A DNA stretch of 64,000 nucleotides from Alloalcanivorax dieselolei B5. Lineage in GTDB: Bacteria; Pseudomonadota; Gammaproteobacteria; Pseudomonadales; Alcanivoracaceae. Of the stretch, positions 17,244 to 25,754 are shown piece after piece. The notes beneath the pieces were generated by a model that worked only from the letters and a program-made list of their open reading frames with translations, ran no database searches and had not been told where the DNA came from. The stretch spans positions 3,348,001 to 3,412,000 of the forward strand of contig NC_018691.1 in NCBI RefSeq assembly GCF_000300005.1, read 5' to 3'. Every line of letters begins with the position of its first letter. Positions within the stretch are counted from its first letter, which is position 1. The translations under genes were made by a program, and so were the position numbers.

Positions 17244-17367
17244 AATCTCTCTCCCAGTCACGCCGGGCCGGACCCGGCGGAATGATGAAAATTGGCCCCG
17301 CATGATAGCTTGATCGGGGCGGCGCGTCCCGCCCGGGACGGCCTCGGGTCCGCAACGGGGTTCAATT

Positions 17368-18213
17368 TCACGATGACCAGTCAGCGCTTTCTGCCGCCAC
17401 CGCTTTTAACACCAGACAAGCGGCATCCAGCAAGGGACCACGTTTTTCCCGGGCATAGGCAAGATAGACGGGATAGGTGAATTCCGGCGCATCGGCGACC
17501 CGCTCCAAGGTGCCCTCCCGCAGATGAGGCTCGGCCACTCGGGTACGGAAATAACCACTGCCGCCTTGCTGCAGCAAAAGCTGGATGGCCAAAGGGCCGA
17601 AATTGGCGGAAATGGAAGCCCGGGCACGTTCCGGCAAGGCCATATCATGTTGCTTGCGGAAATCGGCGCCCCAATCCACATAAACATACGGTTCTTCACT
17701 CTGTGTCGCGCGTACCAGAATCAGCTTCTCCTCCAGCAGTTGCTCTACTTGCATCCCCGGCCAATAGGCCGGTCGGTGCACCAGAGCCGCGTCCAACACT
17801 CCGCGCTCGAGACGTTCATGCAAGGCCTCGCTGTCATGCACTTCAGCGCGAGTAGCCACGGTCGGATGCTGCTGCCGCAAACGGGTAACCCAGTTCAGCA
17901 GCAGCGGGTTCCATAGGCTGGTTTCACCGCCCAGCACAAGCATGTCCTCGGCCCCCTCCGGCAGCGGCAGTTCCCGTCGCGCGGCTTCCCATGTGCGGAC
18001 CAGCTGGCTCGCATGCGGAGTGAAGCGCTCACCATGGGGCGTCAGGCGGGCACCGGCCCGATTACGCACGAACAGGCGACAGCCCAGTTGGCCTTCCAGG
18101 TTATGGATGCGGGCGGTCACCGTGGTCTGAGTGATGTGCAACCGTTCGGCGGCGGCCATGAAACTGCCGGTGCGGACGATCTCCAGAAAGGTGCGGGCCA
18201 GATCGATATCCAT
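17368..18213 (-). CDS. LysR-family transcriptional regulator
   Basis: A 281-residue LysR protein with an N-terminal winged HTH (residues 1-60, [20 protein letters not shown]) and a LysR substrate-binding domain. It is divergent from cysJ, with 104 AT-rich bases between, so control of the sulfite reductase operon is the simplest guess. It does not look like CysB, which is longer and recognisable. The effector is unknown. Confidence 0.88.
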   Translation of the reverse strand: MDIDLARTFLEIVRTGSFMAAAERLHITQTTVTARIHNLEGQLGCRLFVRNRAGARLTPHGERFTPHASQLVRTWEAARRELPLPEGAEDMLVLGGETSLWNPLLLNWVTRLRQQHPTVATRAEVHDSEALHERLERGVLDAALVHRPAYWPGMQVEQLLEEKLILVRATQSEEPYVYVDWGADFRKQHDMALPERARASISANFGPLAIQLLLQQGGSGYFRTRVAEPHLREGTLERVADAPEFTYPVYLAYAREKRGPLLDAACLVLKAVAAESADWSS

Positions 18214-18317
18214 GACTTATATCAATTTCTTTAAAGTTAAACCGCATTCTATTTCATTATTCGTATTCAAAACACACACTCATACTGTCGGCCTGATGTT
18301 GAAACACGGAGCCGGAA

Positions 18318-20057
18318 ATGACGGCGCAAGCCACACCGCCCCCTTTTTCCGACCCTCAATGGAGCCAGCTCCGGCAATGGCTGGAGACCCTGGATGAGCG
18401 GCAACGCTGGTGGTTGAGCGGCTATCTCGCTGCCGCCAACAGCGCGCCGGCCGCCGTTGCCGGAACGGAAGGCACCCAGCCGGTACTGATCGGTTACGGC
18501 ACGGAAACCGACAACTGCCGGCATCTGGCGCGGACCTTGAGCGAGCACTGCGGTGACGCCGGCATCGCCACGGAAGTGGTCGATCTGGCCCGTCTGCGCC
18601 CCCGACAGCTGGCGCGCCGGGATCATCTGGTGATCATCACCGCCACCCATGGCGACGGCGATCCGCCGGAACCCATCCAGGACTTTTATCAGGGCCTGAT
18701 GGGTGACGGTGCACCGCAACTGGCGAACCTGAAATTCGCCGTACTGGCCCTGGGCGACAGCAGCTACGAACGCTTCTGTGTCACCGGCCAGGAGTTCGAC
18801 CAGCGTCTGGAGGCCCTCGGTGGTGAACGGCTAATCGCCCGGCAGGACTGTGACGTGGATTTTGAACAGCCAGCCCGGGACTGGATCGCCCGCCTGTTGG
18901 AAAAACTGCCCAAAGCCAACACCACGGACACTGCACAGGGCCCGGCCCGGGCACCCACCTCCAGCCCTCCCAGCTACGACAAACACCATCCACTAACGGT
19001 GGAGGTACTGGTCAACCAGAATCTGAGCGCCGCGGATCGCGCCCAGCCAATACACCATCTGGAACTGGCTCTGGATCAGGCGATTCCGGACCTGTTCCCC
19101 GGCGATGCCGTCGGCATTCTGGCCGACAACCCGCCTGAGCTGGTGGCGGCGGTGCTGGACGCCTGCGAGCTGTCCGGCGAGCAACCGGTGACCGTGAACG
19201 ATGACGCTCAGCCCCTGGTGCAAGCGCTGCGTCAGACGCGGGATCTGACCATCGCCGGCACCAGCTTTCTTGCTTTCTGGGCGGAGCAAAGCCAGGCTCC
19301 GGCCCTGCTCGAACTGTGTCAGGCGGAGAGCCGTCGGCAGCGGGCGTTTCTGCGAGACCATCAACTGCTCGACCTGCTCCACCAGTATCCGGCGCGCCCG
19401 CCGGCACAAGCCCTGGTGGAAGCCCTGCGGCCACTGCAGCCGCGTCTGTACGACGTGGCCAACAGTCTGGCGGTGCTGGACGACGAGCTGCATCTTACCG
19501 TCAAGGCCTTCCACTATCCTTTCCGGGAGCGGCATGAGCAGGGCATCGCCTCCCGATACCTGTTGGACCTACAGCCCGGCGACCCGGTCCGTCTGTATCC
19601 GCACCGCAATGCGCGCTTTCGGCTGCCGGACGACGACGCGCCGCTGATCCTGATCGCCGAGGGTACCGGCATCGCCCCCTATCGCGCCTTCCTGCAAGCC
19701 TTGTCGCAACAATCCCAACGTCCGCCCTGCTGGCTGGTGTTCGCCGAACAGCGCTTCGAGGACGACTTTCTTTATCAACTGGATATTCAGCAGGCCCGCG
19801 CCGACGGTGTGCTGGAACGGGTGGATACCGTGTTTTATCAAGACCAGCCCGGCGCCGGCCTGATCACCCCATTGCTCGACCAGATCGATCGCCTGGGCAC
19901 CTGGATCGACCGGGGCGCACACCTCTACCTGTGCGGCGACAAGGGTCGATTGAGCGACCTTGAGAGCGGACTGAAAACCGCCCTGGACCAGCGCCAGGGA
20001 GACGGCGCCTGGAAACAACTGGGCCGGGAAAAGCGCCTGCACCGCAACCTGTATTGA
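18318..20057 (+). CDS. cysJ: Sulfite reductase flavoprotein subunit
   Basis: A 579-residue diflavin reductase that passes electrons from NADPH through FAD and FMN to the sulfite reductase haemoprotein. A flavodoxin domain begins near residue 53 (FMN loop GTETDN at 61-66), a connecting domain follows, then the FAD motif RLYDVANS at 376-383 (usually RxYS, here D replaces S) and the NADPH site GTGIAPYRAF at 449-458. The C-terminus ends in an aromatic residue (NLY), as in CysJ. It is first in the operon, 10 bases before cysI. Confidence 0.92.
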   Translation: MTAQATPPPFSDPQWSQLRQWLETLDERQRWWLSGYLAAANSAPAAVAGTEGTQPVLIGYGTETDNCRHLARTLSEHCGDAGIATEVVDLARLRPRQLARRDHLVIITATHGDGDPPEPIQDFYQGLMGDGAPQLANLKFAVLALGDSSYERFCVTGQEFDQRLEALGGERLIARQDCDVDFEQPARDWIARLLEKLPKANTTDTAQGPARAPTSSPPSYDKHHPLTVEVLVNQNLSAADRAQPIHHLELALDQAIPDLFPGDAVGILADNPPELVAAVLDACELSGEQPVTVNDDAQPLVQALRQTRDLTIAGTSFLAFWAEQSQAPALLELCQAESRRQRAFLRDHQLLDLLHQYPARPPAQALVEALRPLQPRLYDVANSLAVLDDELHLTVKAFHYPFRERHEQGIASRYLLDLQPGDPVRLYPHRNARFRLPDDDAPLILIAEGTGIAPYRAFLQALSQQSQRPPCWLVFAEQRFEDDFLYQLDIQQARADGVLERVDTVFYQDQPGAGLITPLLDQIDRLGTWIDRGAHLYLCGDKGRLSDLESGLKTALDQRQGDGAWKQLGREKRLHRNLY

Positions 20058-20067
20058 GGAGAGCGTG

Positions 20068-21765
20068 ATGAGCGATCCCCACCCCGATCTCCGTCAGCCG
20101 CTGGAACGACTGAACGAGAACGAACAACTGAAGGCCCGCAGCCGTCACCTTCGCGGTACCATCTCCGAGGGGCTCGACGACCTGCTCACCGGCGCGGTGC
20201 CGGGCGAGGACCCTCTGCTGATGAAGTTTCACGGCATCTATCAGCAGGACGACCGCGACCGCCGCGCTGATCGCCGCCAGCGCCGCCTGGAACCGGCCTA
20301 CCAGTTCATGGTGCGGCTGCGCATCCCCGGCGGCGTGCTGGACAAACACCAATGGCTGGGCCTGGACTGTCTTTCCCGTCTTTACGCCGAACGGGGTCTG
20401 CGCATCACCACTCGTGGCACCCTTCAATTGCATGGTGTGCGCAAACCGCATCTGCGCCCGTTGATCCAGGGGCTGCTCCCATTGGGGCTGGACACCATCG
20501 CCGCCTGCGGCGACGACAGTCGCGGCGTGGTGTGCGGCGCCAATCCGTACTTGTCCCAGGCTCATGAGCGGCTACAGAAACTGGCGCAAATCACCAGCGA
20601 TCGTCTGATTCCGAAAACCGGCGCCTATGCGGACATCTGGTACCGGCAACCGACGCCGGTCCGCGACGACGAGGAGCCGGTCTACGGCGAGTTGTATCTG
20701 CCGCGCAAGTTCAAGGTGGGGTTCGTGCTGCCGCCGGTGAACGACGTCGACATCTATGGCCAGGATCTGGGCTATATCGCGGTGGTGGACAACGGCGATC
20801 TGATCGGCTTCAACGTCTGTGTCGGCGGCGGCATGGGCCAGTTGGACAATCGCGAGGACAGCTATCCCCGTCTGGCGGAGGAAATCGGCTTTATCGACGC
20901 CGATGAAGCGCCCGCTTTCGCCGAACTGGTAATGGGCATCCAACGCGACTTCGGTGATCGGCAGGATCGCCACCGGGCCCGTTTCAAGTACACCCTCGAC
21001 CGTCTCGGCCTGCCCTGGTTCCTGGAAGAATTGGAACGCCATCGTGGTCGCCCGCTGGAGCCGGCCCGCGGCATCCACTTCGAACACAACGGCGACCGAC
21101 TCGGCTGGCAACAGGGCGACGATGGTCTTTGGCACGCCACCCTTTATGTGGAAAGCGGTCGCGTGGACGATGCCCTGCGCACGCAACTGGGCGGTTTTCT
21201 GCAACAGTACGGCGGCCGCCTGCGGCTGACTACCAACCAGAATCTGCAGTTGACCCACATCGAGGAACACGAACTCGAACAGGTACGTTGGCGCCTCGAG
21301 GACCTGGGGCTGGACTGGCGCCTCACCCCGGAGGCCCAGGCGGCTCATACCCTCAGTTGTGTGGCATTGCCCACCTGCGGTCTGGCCATGGCCGAGGCGG
21401 AGCGCTATTTGCCCGAATTGCTGGAACGGTTTCAGCGGCTCAAAGGTCAGTATGGGCTGCGCGAGAAACCCATCACCCTGCGTCTGACCGGCTGCCCCAA
21501 CGGCTGCGCCCGGCCCTATCTGGCCGAGATTGCCCTCACCGGCCGAGCCCCCGGACTGTACAACCTGTATCTGGGCGGCAGCTTTCACGGTGACCGGCTG
21601 GCGCAACTGTACGCCGGCAACGTGGACGAAGAACGCTTCCTCGCGTTGCTCGCGCCTATGCTCGAACGCTATGCCGGCCAACGCCGGGACGGCGAACATT
21701 TCGGCGACTTCCTGCTGCGCAAGCGATTATTGGAAGAACGTCCACTGACTTCCCTCAGCTCCTGA
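20068..21765 (+). CDS. cysI: Sulfite reductase haemoprotein subunit
   Basis: A 565-residue sirohaem protein that reduces sulfite to sulfide with six electrons. The cluster ligands C431, C437, C476 and C480 (C-x5-C and C-x3-C) correspond to those of E. coli CysI. The first repeat carries RITTRGTLQLHGV. ATG 20068 was preferred to a GTG one codon upstream. It forms the assimilatory enzyme with CysJ. The three DsrE-like genes that follow are not part of the usual cys operon and suggest the sulfide may be passed to sulfur carriers. Confidence 0.93.
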   Translation: MSDPHPDLRQPLERLNENEQLKARSRHLRGTISEGLDDLLTGAVPGEDPLLMKFHGIYQQDDRDRRADRRQRRLEPAYQFMVRLRIPGGVLDKHQWLGLDCLSRLYAERGLRITTRGTLQLHGVRKPHLRPLIQGLLPLGLDTIAACGDDSRGVVCGANPYLSQAHERLQKLAQITSDRLIPKTGAYADIWYRQPTPVRDDEEPVYGELYLPRKFKVGFVLPPVNDVDIYGQDLGYIAVVDNGDLIGFNVCVGGGMGQLDNREDSYPRLAEEIGFIDADEAPAFAELVMGIQRDFGDRQDRHRARFKYTLDRLGLPWFLEELERHRGRPLEPARGIHFEHNGDRLGWQQGDDGLWHATLYVESGRVDDALRTQLGGFLQQYGGRLRLTTNQNLQLTHIEEHELEQVRWRLEDLGLDWRLTPEAQAAHTLSCVALPTCGLAMAEAERYLPELLERFQRLKGQYGLREKPITLRLTGCPNGCARPYLAEIALTGRAPGLYNLYLGGSFHGDRLAQLYAGNVDEERFLALLAPMLERYAGQRRDGEHFGDFLLRKRLLEERPLTSLSS

Positions 21766-21779
21766 TCCTGGAGACGCCC

Positions 21780-22106
21780 ATGTCCGACTATCTGTTTATT
21801 CAAAGCCAGGACCCGTTTACCGAGGTCCGTTGCACAGCGCAATACCGATTGGCCCGTCAACTTCTTGAGGCCGGCCATCAGGTGCGCGTTCTATTAGTAC
21901 AAAACGGCGTTGCGCCCGCCCGCCGGGACGCCCGCGACGAGGCCTTCGACGCCCTGATCGCCAGTGGCGTCGCCGTCAGCGCCGATGGTTTTTCGTTGAA
22001 ACAGCGCGAAATCGAAGCGCCGGATTTGAAAGCCGATGTGGCGGTGGGTGACGTCGGCGATGCCGTCGACGCCCTGCTCGCCGGCGCCAAAGTAATCTGG
22101 AACTAG
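21780..22106 (+). CDS. DsrE-family protein 1
   Basis: A 108-residue protein with the DsrE/TusD-like alpha/beta fold: an N-terminal strand YLFIQSQDP, the helix RLARQLLEAGHQVRVLLVQNGV, and a C-terminal segment AVDALLAGAKVIWN. The only cysteine is C18, not at the usual sulfur-carrying place, so it may be a structural partner. It starts 14 bases after cysI with a GGAG site. Two more DsrE-like genes follow, a layout like DsrEFH or TusBCD heteromers. Confidence 0.75.
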   Translation: MSDYLFIQSQDPFTEVRCTAQYRLARQLLEAGHQVRVLLVQNGVAPARRDARDEAFDALIASGVAVSADGFSLKQREIEAPDLKADVAVGDVGDAVDALLAGAKVIWN

Positions 22107-22114
22107 GAGGCTCC

Positions 22115-22528
22115 ATGAGCACCTCGAAAACGCTGACCTTCGCCTTCATGGATCCGCCCTTCGAAAGCGAGCGTACCGTCACCTTCTTTCGCTTACTCGA
22201 CGCGGCTTTGGGACGCGGCGCTTCGGTGCGCATATTCGCTTACGAGGGCGCCGTGGCCCTGGCCTTCGCCAGACAGTCTCCCCACGGCAACGCGGTGCAC
22301 GGCCGTGACGCTGCGGAAGAAGATCATCCGCTGACCCGCGAATGGATCCGTGCTCTGCAGGAAAAAGCCGCCGCCAAAGAGCTGGGTTTCGAATGGATCA
22401 ACTGCGGCCTGTGCGTGGACGAGCGCGGCGTCAATGACGTCATCGACGGTTGCGGCCGGGGCGGACCACCGGACCTGTGGCGCTACGCCAGCGACGCCTT
22501 CAACACCCTGACCATCGGCACGAGGTAA
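22115..22528 (+). CDS. DsrE-family protein 2 (cysteine-bearing)
   Basis: A 137-residue DsrE/DsrF-like protein. It carries NCGLC (C97, C100) and C113, the only clustered cysteines among the three DsrE-like proteins of this operon, so it is the best candidate for the persulfide carrier. It begins 8 bases after the previous gene, with AGGAGG before the ATG. A role in relaying sulfur made by CysJI is inference from the context. Confidence 0.75.
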   Translation: MSTSKTLTFAFMDPPFESERTVTFFRLLDAALGRGASVRIFAYEGAVALAFARQSPHGNAVHGRDAAEEDHPLTREWIRALQEKAAAKELGFEWINCGLCVDERGVNDVIDGCGRGGPPDLWRYASDAFNTLTIGTR

Positions 22529-22533
22529 GCCCC

Positions 22534-22914
22534 ATGAAAGTACTGCAGGTTATCGATCAGGCGTTCCGCACCACGGTGGAAGAGCAGGACGACACCATCC
22601 TCTGGCTGACCCAGTCCATGCGCGGCGCCGGCGGCGATTTGCAGGTGCTGCTTAGCGGTCACGGTGTACAGTACGCGGTACTGCACCAGCGGCAGCCGCC
22701 GCTCACGCTGGGGAGCTGGCAACAAAGCCAGCCGGCGGAACTGCTGCGTGATCTGACCAACCTCACCGAAAGCGGCGTTCCCGTCTATGCGGTGCGCGAG
22801 GATCTGGAAGAACGTGGTCTCGCCCACCTGCCGCTGCAAGCCGGCATCGAGCTGTTGGGCCGGGCCGCGCTGGTGGAGCTGTACGAACAGGTCGATCAAA
22901 TATGGCAGTGGTAA
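22534..22914 (+). CDS. DsrE-family-like protein 3 (cysteine-free)
   Basis: A 126-residue protein with a DsrE/DsrH-like pattern (N-terminal MKVLQVIDQAF, a helix with LWLTQSMRGAGGDLQVLLSG, C-terminal VELYEQVDQIWQW). It has no cysteine, so it cannot itself carry persulfide. ATG 22534 is 5 bases after the preceding stop. Its end overlaps the next gene by 13 bases. Family assignment is weaker than for its two neighbours. Confidence 0.65.
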   Translation: MKVLQVIDQAFRTTVEEQDDTILWLTQSMRGAGGDLQVLLSGHGVQYAVLHQRQPPLTLGSWQQSQPAELLRDLTNLTESGVPVYAVREDLEERGLAHLPLQAGIELLGRAALVELYEQVDQIWQW

Positions 22915-23930
22915 CACCGCCACCGGCACTGCGCACCCCGCTTTGTGATCACTTGGGCTGCACCTTCCCCATCCTGCTGGCCGGCATGGGTGGCGTCGCT
23001 CGCCACCGATTGGCGGCGGCGGTGTGCCGGGCCGGCGGCTTTGGTGTGCTCGGCATGGTGCGCGAGCCGGTGGAACGGATCCGCAATGAAATCCAGGCGC
23101 TGCGACAACTCACCGACAAGCCGTTCGCGGTCAATCTGATTCCCGCGGCCACCGAGCGCGCCCTGCTTCGTCAGCAGGTGCAAATCTGTGTGACCCTTCA
23201 GGTGCCGTTCGTGGTGCTGTTCTGGGATGTGGACAGCGCCCTGATACGCCACCTGACTGGCGAAGGCGTTCGCGTTATTCATCAGGTTGGCAGCCCCTGG
23301 GACGCGGAGCTGGCCATCGACGCCGGCGCCGAGGTGATCATCGCCCAGGGCTGGGAGGCCGGCGGCCATGTCCGCGGCCAGGTCGGTACTCTGAGTCTGC
23401 TGGCCGAGCTGATCCCTTCCTGCCCGGTCCCCGTGGTAGCTTCCGGCGGCATCGCCAATGGCCGGTCACTGGTGGCGGCCCTGGCTCTTGGCGCCCAAGG
23501 CGCCAGCCTGGGCAGTGCCTTCCTTGCCACCGAGGAGGCCAACGCTCACGTTCATCATCAACAGAGACTGATTCAAGCCGGCGCCGACGATACCGTTCAC
23601 TGCCACCACTTCTCCCGCAACTGGCATGAACCCGCTCCGGTGCGAGTGTTGCGCAACCGCGTTACCCGAGGGGAATACGAGGATTTGCGGCATTCGGATA
23701 TTTCCGAGATTATCGGAGAACAGGACGGGCAACCGGTTTACCTGTTCTCCACGGATTCACCGCTGGCGGATGCCCGTGGAGAATTGGATGACATGGCTTT
23801 GTACGCCGGTCAGTCCTGTGGACAGATTCATCAAATGCTAACGGCGGAGCAACGTCTGAACCGCATCATCGAGGAAGCGATGGAGACGCTGGCACGCCTG
23901 GGCGGCGCGGCCACCGCCACGGCTCATTGA
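22902..23930 (+). CDS. Nitronate monooxygenase/2-nitropropane dioxygenase-like flavoprotein
   Basis: A 342-residue TIM-barrel FMN protein of the NMO/enoyl-reductase-like family. Signs are PILLAGMGGVA at the N-terminus, GFGVLGMV, the phosphate-binding AQGWEAGGHVRG and VPVVASGGIANG, then GAQGASLGSAFLAT. It overlaps the third DsrE-like gene by 13 bases, so it belongs to the same operon. A flavin redox role in the sulfur relay is possible, as is detoxification of nitronates; the sequence does not decide. Confidence 0.85.
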   Translation: MAVVTPPPALRTPLCDHLGCTFPILLAGMGGVARHRLAAAVCRAGGFGVLGMVREPVERIRNEIQALRQLTDKPFAVNLIPAATERALLRQQVQICVTLQVPFVVLFWDVDSALIRHLTGEGVRVIHQVGSPWDAELAIDAGAEVIIAQGWEAGGHVRGQVGTLSLLAELIPSCPVPVVASGGIANGRSLVAALALGAQGASLGSAFLATEEANAHVHHQQRLIQAGADDTVHCHHFSRNWHEPAPVRVLRNRVTRGEYEDLRHSDISEIIGEQDGQPVYLFSTDSPLADARGELDDMALYAGQSCGQIHQMLTAEQRLNRIIEEAMETLARLGGAATATAH

Positions 23931-23948
23931 GGTCATCGGGGTTCCATC

Positions 23949-24329
23949 ATGCAACTGCCCTCTCGCATTCAATGCAAACGCGTCTACGACGCCCGGGACG
24001 ACAGCGACGGCTATCGCGCGCTAGTCGATCGCGCCTGGCCGCGGGGCATGAAGAAAGATCACGTGGCCGCCGATCACTGGTTTCGACAGTTGGCCCCTTC
24101 CACCGCGTTGCGCAAATGGTTCGGCCACGACCCACAACGCTGGGAAGAATTTCAGTGCCGTTATCATGAAGAGCTGGAAGCCAATCCGGAACCGGTCGAG
24201 GCTCTGCTCAAGACTTGTGCCGGCCGCCCTCTGACGCTTCTTTACGCCGCCCGCGATACCGAGCACAACAACGCCTTGGCGTTGAAAAACTATCTGGAAG
24301 CCCGTCTGAAAAACAGCCCATCGCGCTAA
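23949..24329 (+). CDS. DUF488 family protein
   Basis: A 126-residue DUF488 protein with the family pattern KRVYDARDDSDGYRALVDRAWPRGMKKD near the start (first half) and TLLYAARDTEHNNALALKNYLE at the end. The biochemical role of the family is unsettled. It begins 18 bases after the NMO-like gene and is likely last in the cysJI operon. It is convergent with cydX. Confidence 0.85.
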   Translation: MQLPSRIQCKRVYDARDDSDGYRALVDRAWPRGMKKDHVAADHWFRQLAPSTALRKWFGHDPQRWEEFQCRYHEELEANPEPVEALLKTCAGRPLTLLYAARDTEHNNALALKNYLEARLKNSPSR

Positions 24330-24340
24330 CCGGTATTCCC

Positions 24341-24354
24341 TTGACCCAGGTCAA
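24341..24354. promoter_or_regulatory. FNR/DNR-type box between convergent genes
   Basis: TTGACCCAGGTCAA is a perfect inverted repeat of FNR/DNR type. A candidate -10 box TAGCCT lies at 24377-24382, the same distance as at the boxes before ubiU and nrdD. On the plus strand no gene follows; transcription would run antisense into cydX and cydB. Confidence 0.6.
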
Positions 24355-24477
24355 GACCGTGGAAACGGTGAACCGGTAGCCTGACTTTGCCGTCGCCGCT
24401 CCCCGTCCCCTGGTTCGCGCTCCGTCCGGTCGTTGGGGGGTACGGCGGCGGCACTTTCCGTTCCCGCTTTCCCCCAA

Positions 24478-24600
24478 TCATCCCTCGTCTTCGGCCTCAC
24501 GGGCCTGTTCGTCCACTTCGGACAGTTCGAACCACATGGCATTGAGGATGGCGAAAGTACAGGCCAGGCCCACGCCGAGAATCCAGCTGAAGTACCACAT
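24478..24600 (-). CDS. cydX: Cytochrome bd oxidase small subunit CydX
   Basis: A 40-residue single-pass membrane peptide reading MWYFSWILGVGLACTFAILN followed by AMWFELSEVDEQ and an acidic tail. This matches CydX, which stabilises the haems of cytochrome bd. It starts 10 bases after the cydB stop. It was found by direct translation of the minus strand, and its position at the end of cydAB supports it. Confidence 0.93.
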   Translation of the reverse strand: MWYFSWILGVGLACTFAILNAMWFELSEVDEQAREAEDEG

Positions 24601-24610
24601 ATTCGTTTCC

Positions 24611-25741
24611 TCAGTACATGTCCTTGTTGACGTCGCTTTCGCGCACCTTGCCCCACAGCACCTTATACACCCAGGCGGTGTACAGCAGGATGATGGGCAG
24701 GAACACCACCGTGGCGAACAGCATCACGCCCAGGGTGTAATGACTGGAGGAGCTGTCCCAGACGGTCAGGCTGTGGCCCGGATCGGTGCTGCTCGGCAGA
24801 ATCACCGGGAACATGGACACCCCCACCGTGGTGATGATGGCGGCCACCGAGAGCTTGGAGCCGAGAAAACTCAAAGCACCCACACGCCAGAACAGTCCCA
24901 TCAACGCCAGCGCGGCGCCGGCGAAACCGGCCAGGGGCACCAGCCATAGAACCGGCTGGGCACGGTAATTGTTCAGCCAGATGCCGGCTTCCGACACCAC
25001 TTCCTTGCGCAATGGATTGCTCGGCCCTTGCGGATCCATTGCCGTGACGATCCGGTAGCCGTCCATGTTGCTGACCCAGAATCCACCAATGGCGAACAGT
25101 ACGATCACGACAACGGCGGCGATCATGCCGTATTTGCGGGCGCGCTCGGCCGGTTCACCATCCGCCTTGATCTGCAGCCAGGTGGCACCGTGAAGCATCA
25201 GCATCGCCAGCGAGACCAGACCACATAGCAAAGCAAACGGATTCAACAGCGCAAAGAAAGAACCGGTATAGAAAGGCCGCAGGCTGCTGTCGAAATGAAA
25301 CGGCACGCCTTGCAGTACATTGCCCACCGCCACACCGAAAATCAACGCCGGCACCACGCCGCTGAAGCACAGTGCCGCGTCCCAACGGGCACGCCAGGCT
25401 GTTTCCTCACGTTTGGAACGGAACTTGAACGCCACCGGCCGGATAATCAGTGCCGACAGAATCAGGAACATGGCCAGATAGAATCCGGAGAAGCTGACCG
25501 CGTAAAGCGCCGGCCAGGCGGCGAAAATGGCGCCGCCGCCGAGGATGAACCAGACCTGATTGCCTTCCCACACCGGCCCCACCGTATTAATCACCTGGCG
25601 GCGCTGGCCATCGCTTCGGGCCACCGCCGGCAATAGCGCCGCCACGCCCATGTCGAAGCCATCGGTGACGGCAAAGGCCACCAGCAGCACGCCGAGCAAG
25701 GCCCACCAGATCAAACGCAACATTTCATAATCGAATATCAT
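24611..25741 (-). CDS. cydB: Cytochrome bd ubiquinol oxidase subunit II
   Basis: A 376-residue membrane protein with about nine helices, the long (E. coli-like) CydB form. The N-terminus IWWALLGVLLVAFAVTDGFDMGV is characteristic. It pairs with CydA and CydX to reduce oxygen with quinol at high affinity. Start at the ATG at 25741; cydA ends 13 bases upstream. Confidence 0.95.
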   Translation of the reverse strand: MIFDYEMLRLIWWALLGVLLVAFAVTDGFDMGVAALLPAVARSDGQRRQVINTVGPVWEGNQVWFILGGGAIFAAWPALYAVSFSGFYLAMFLILSALIIRPVAFKFRSKREETAWRARWDAALCFSGVVPALIFGVAVGNVLQGVPFHFDSSLRPFYTGSFFALLNPFALLCGLVSLAMLMLHGATWLQIKADGEPAERARKYGMIAAVVVIVLFAIGGFWVSNMDGYRIVTAMDPQGPSNPLRKEVVSEAGIWLNNYRAQPVLWLVPLAGFAGAALALMGLFWRVGALSFLGSKLSVAAIITTVGVSMFPVILPSSTDPGHSLTVWDSSSSHYTLGVMLFATVVFLPIILLYTAWVYKVLWGKVRESDVNKDMY

Positions 25742-25754
25742 GGCGTTTCCTCCC

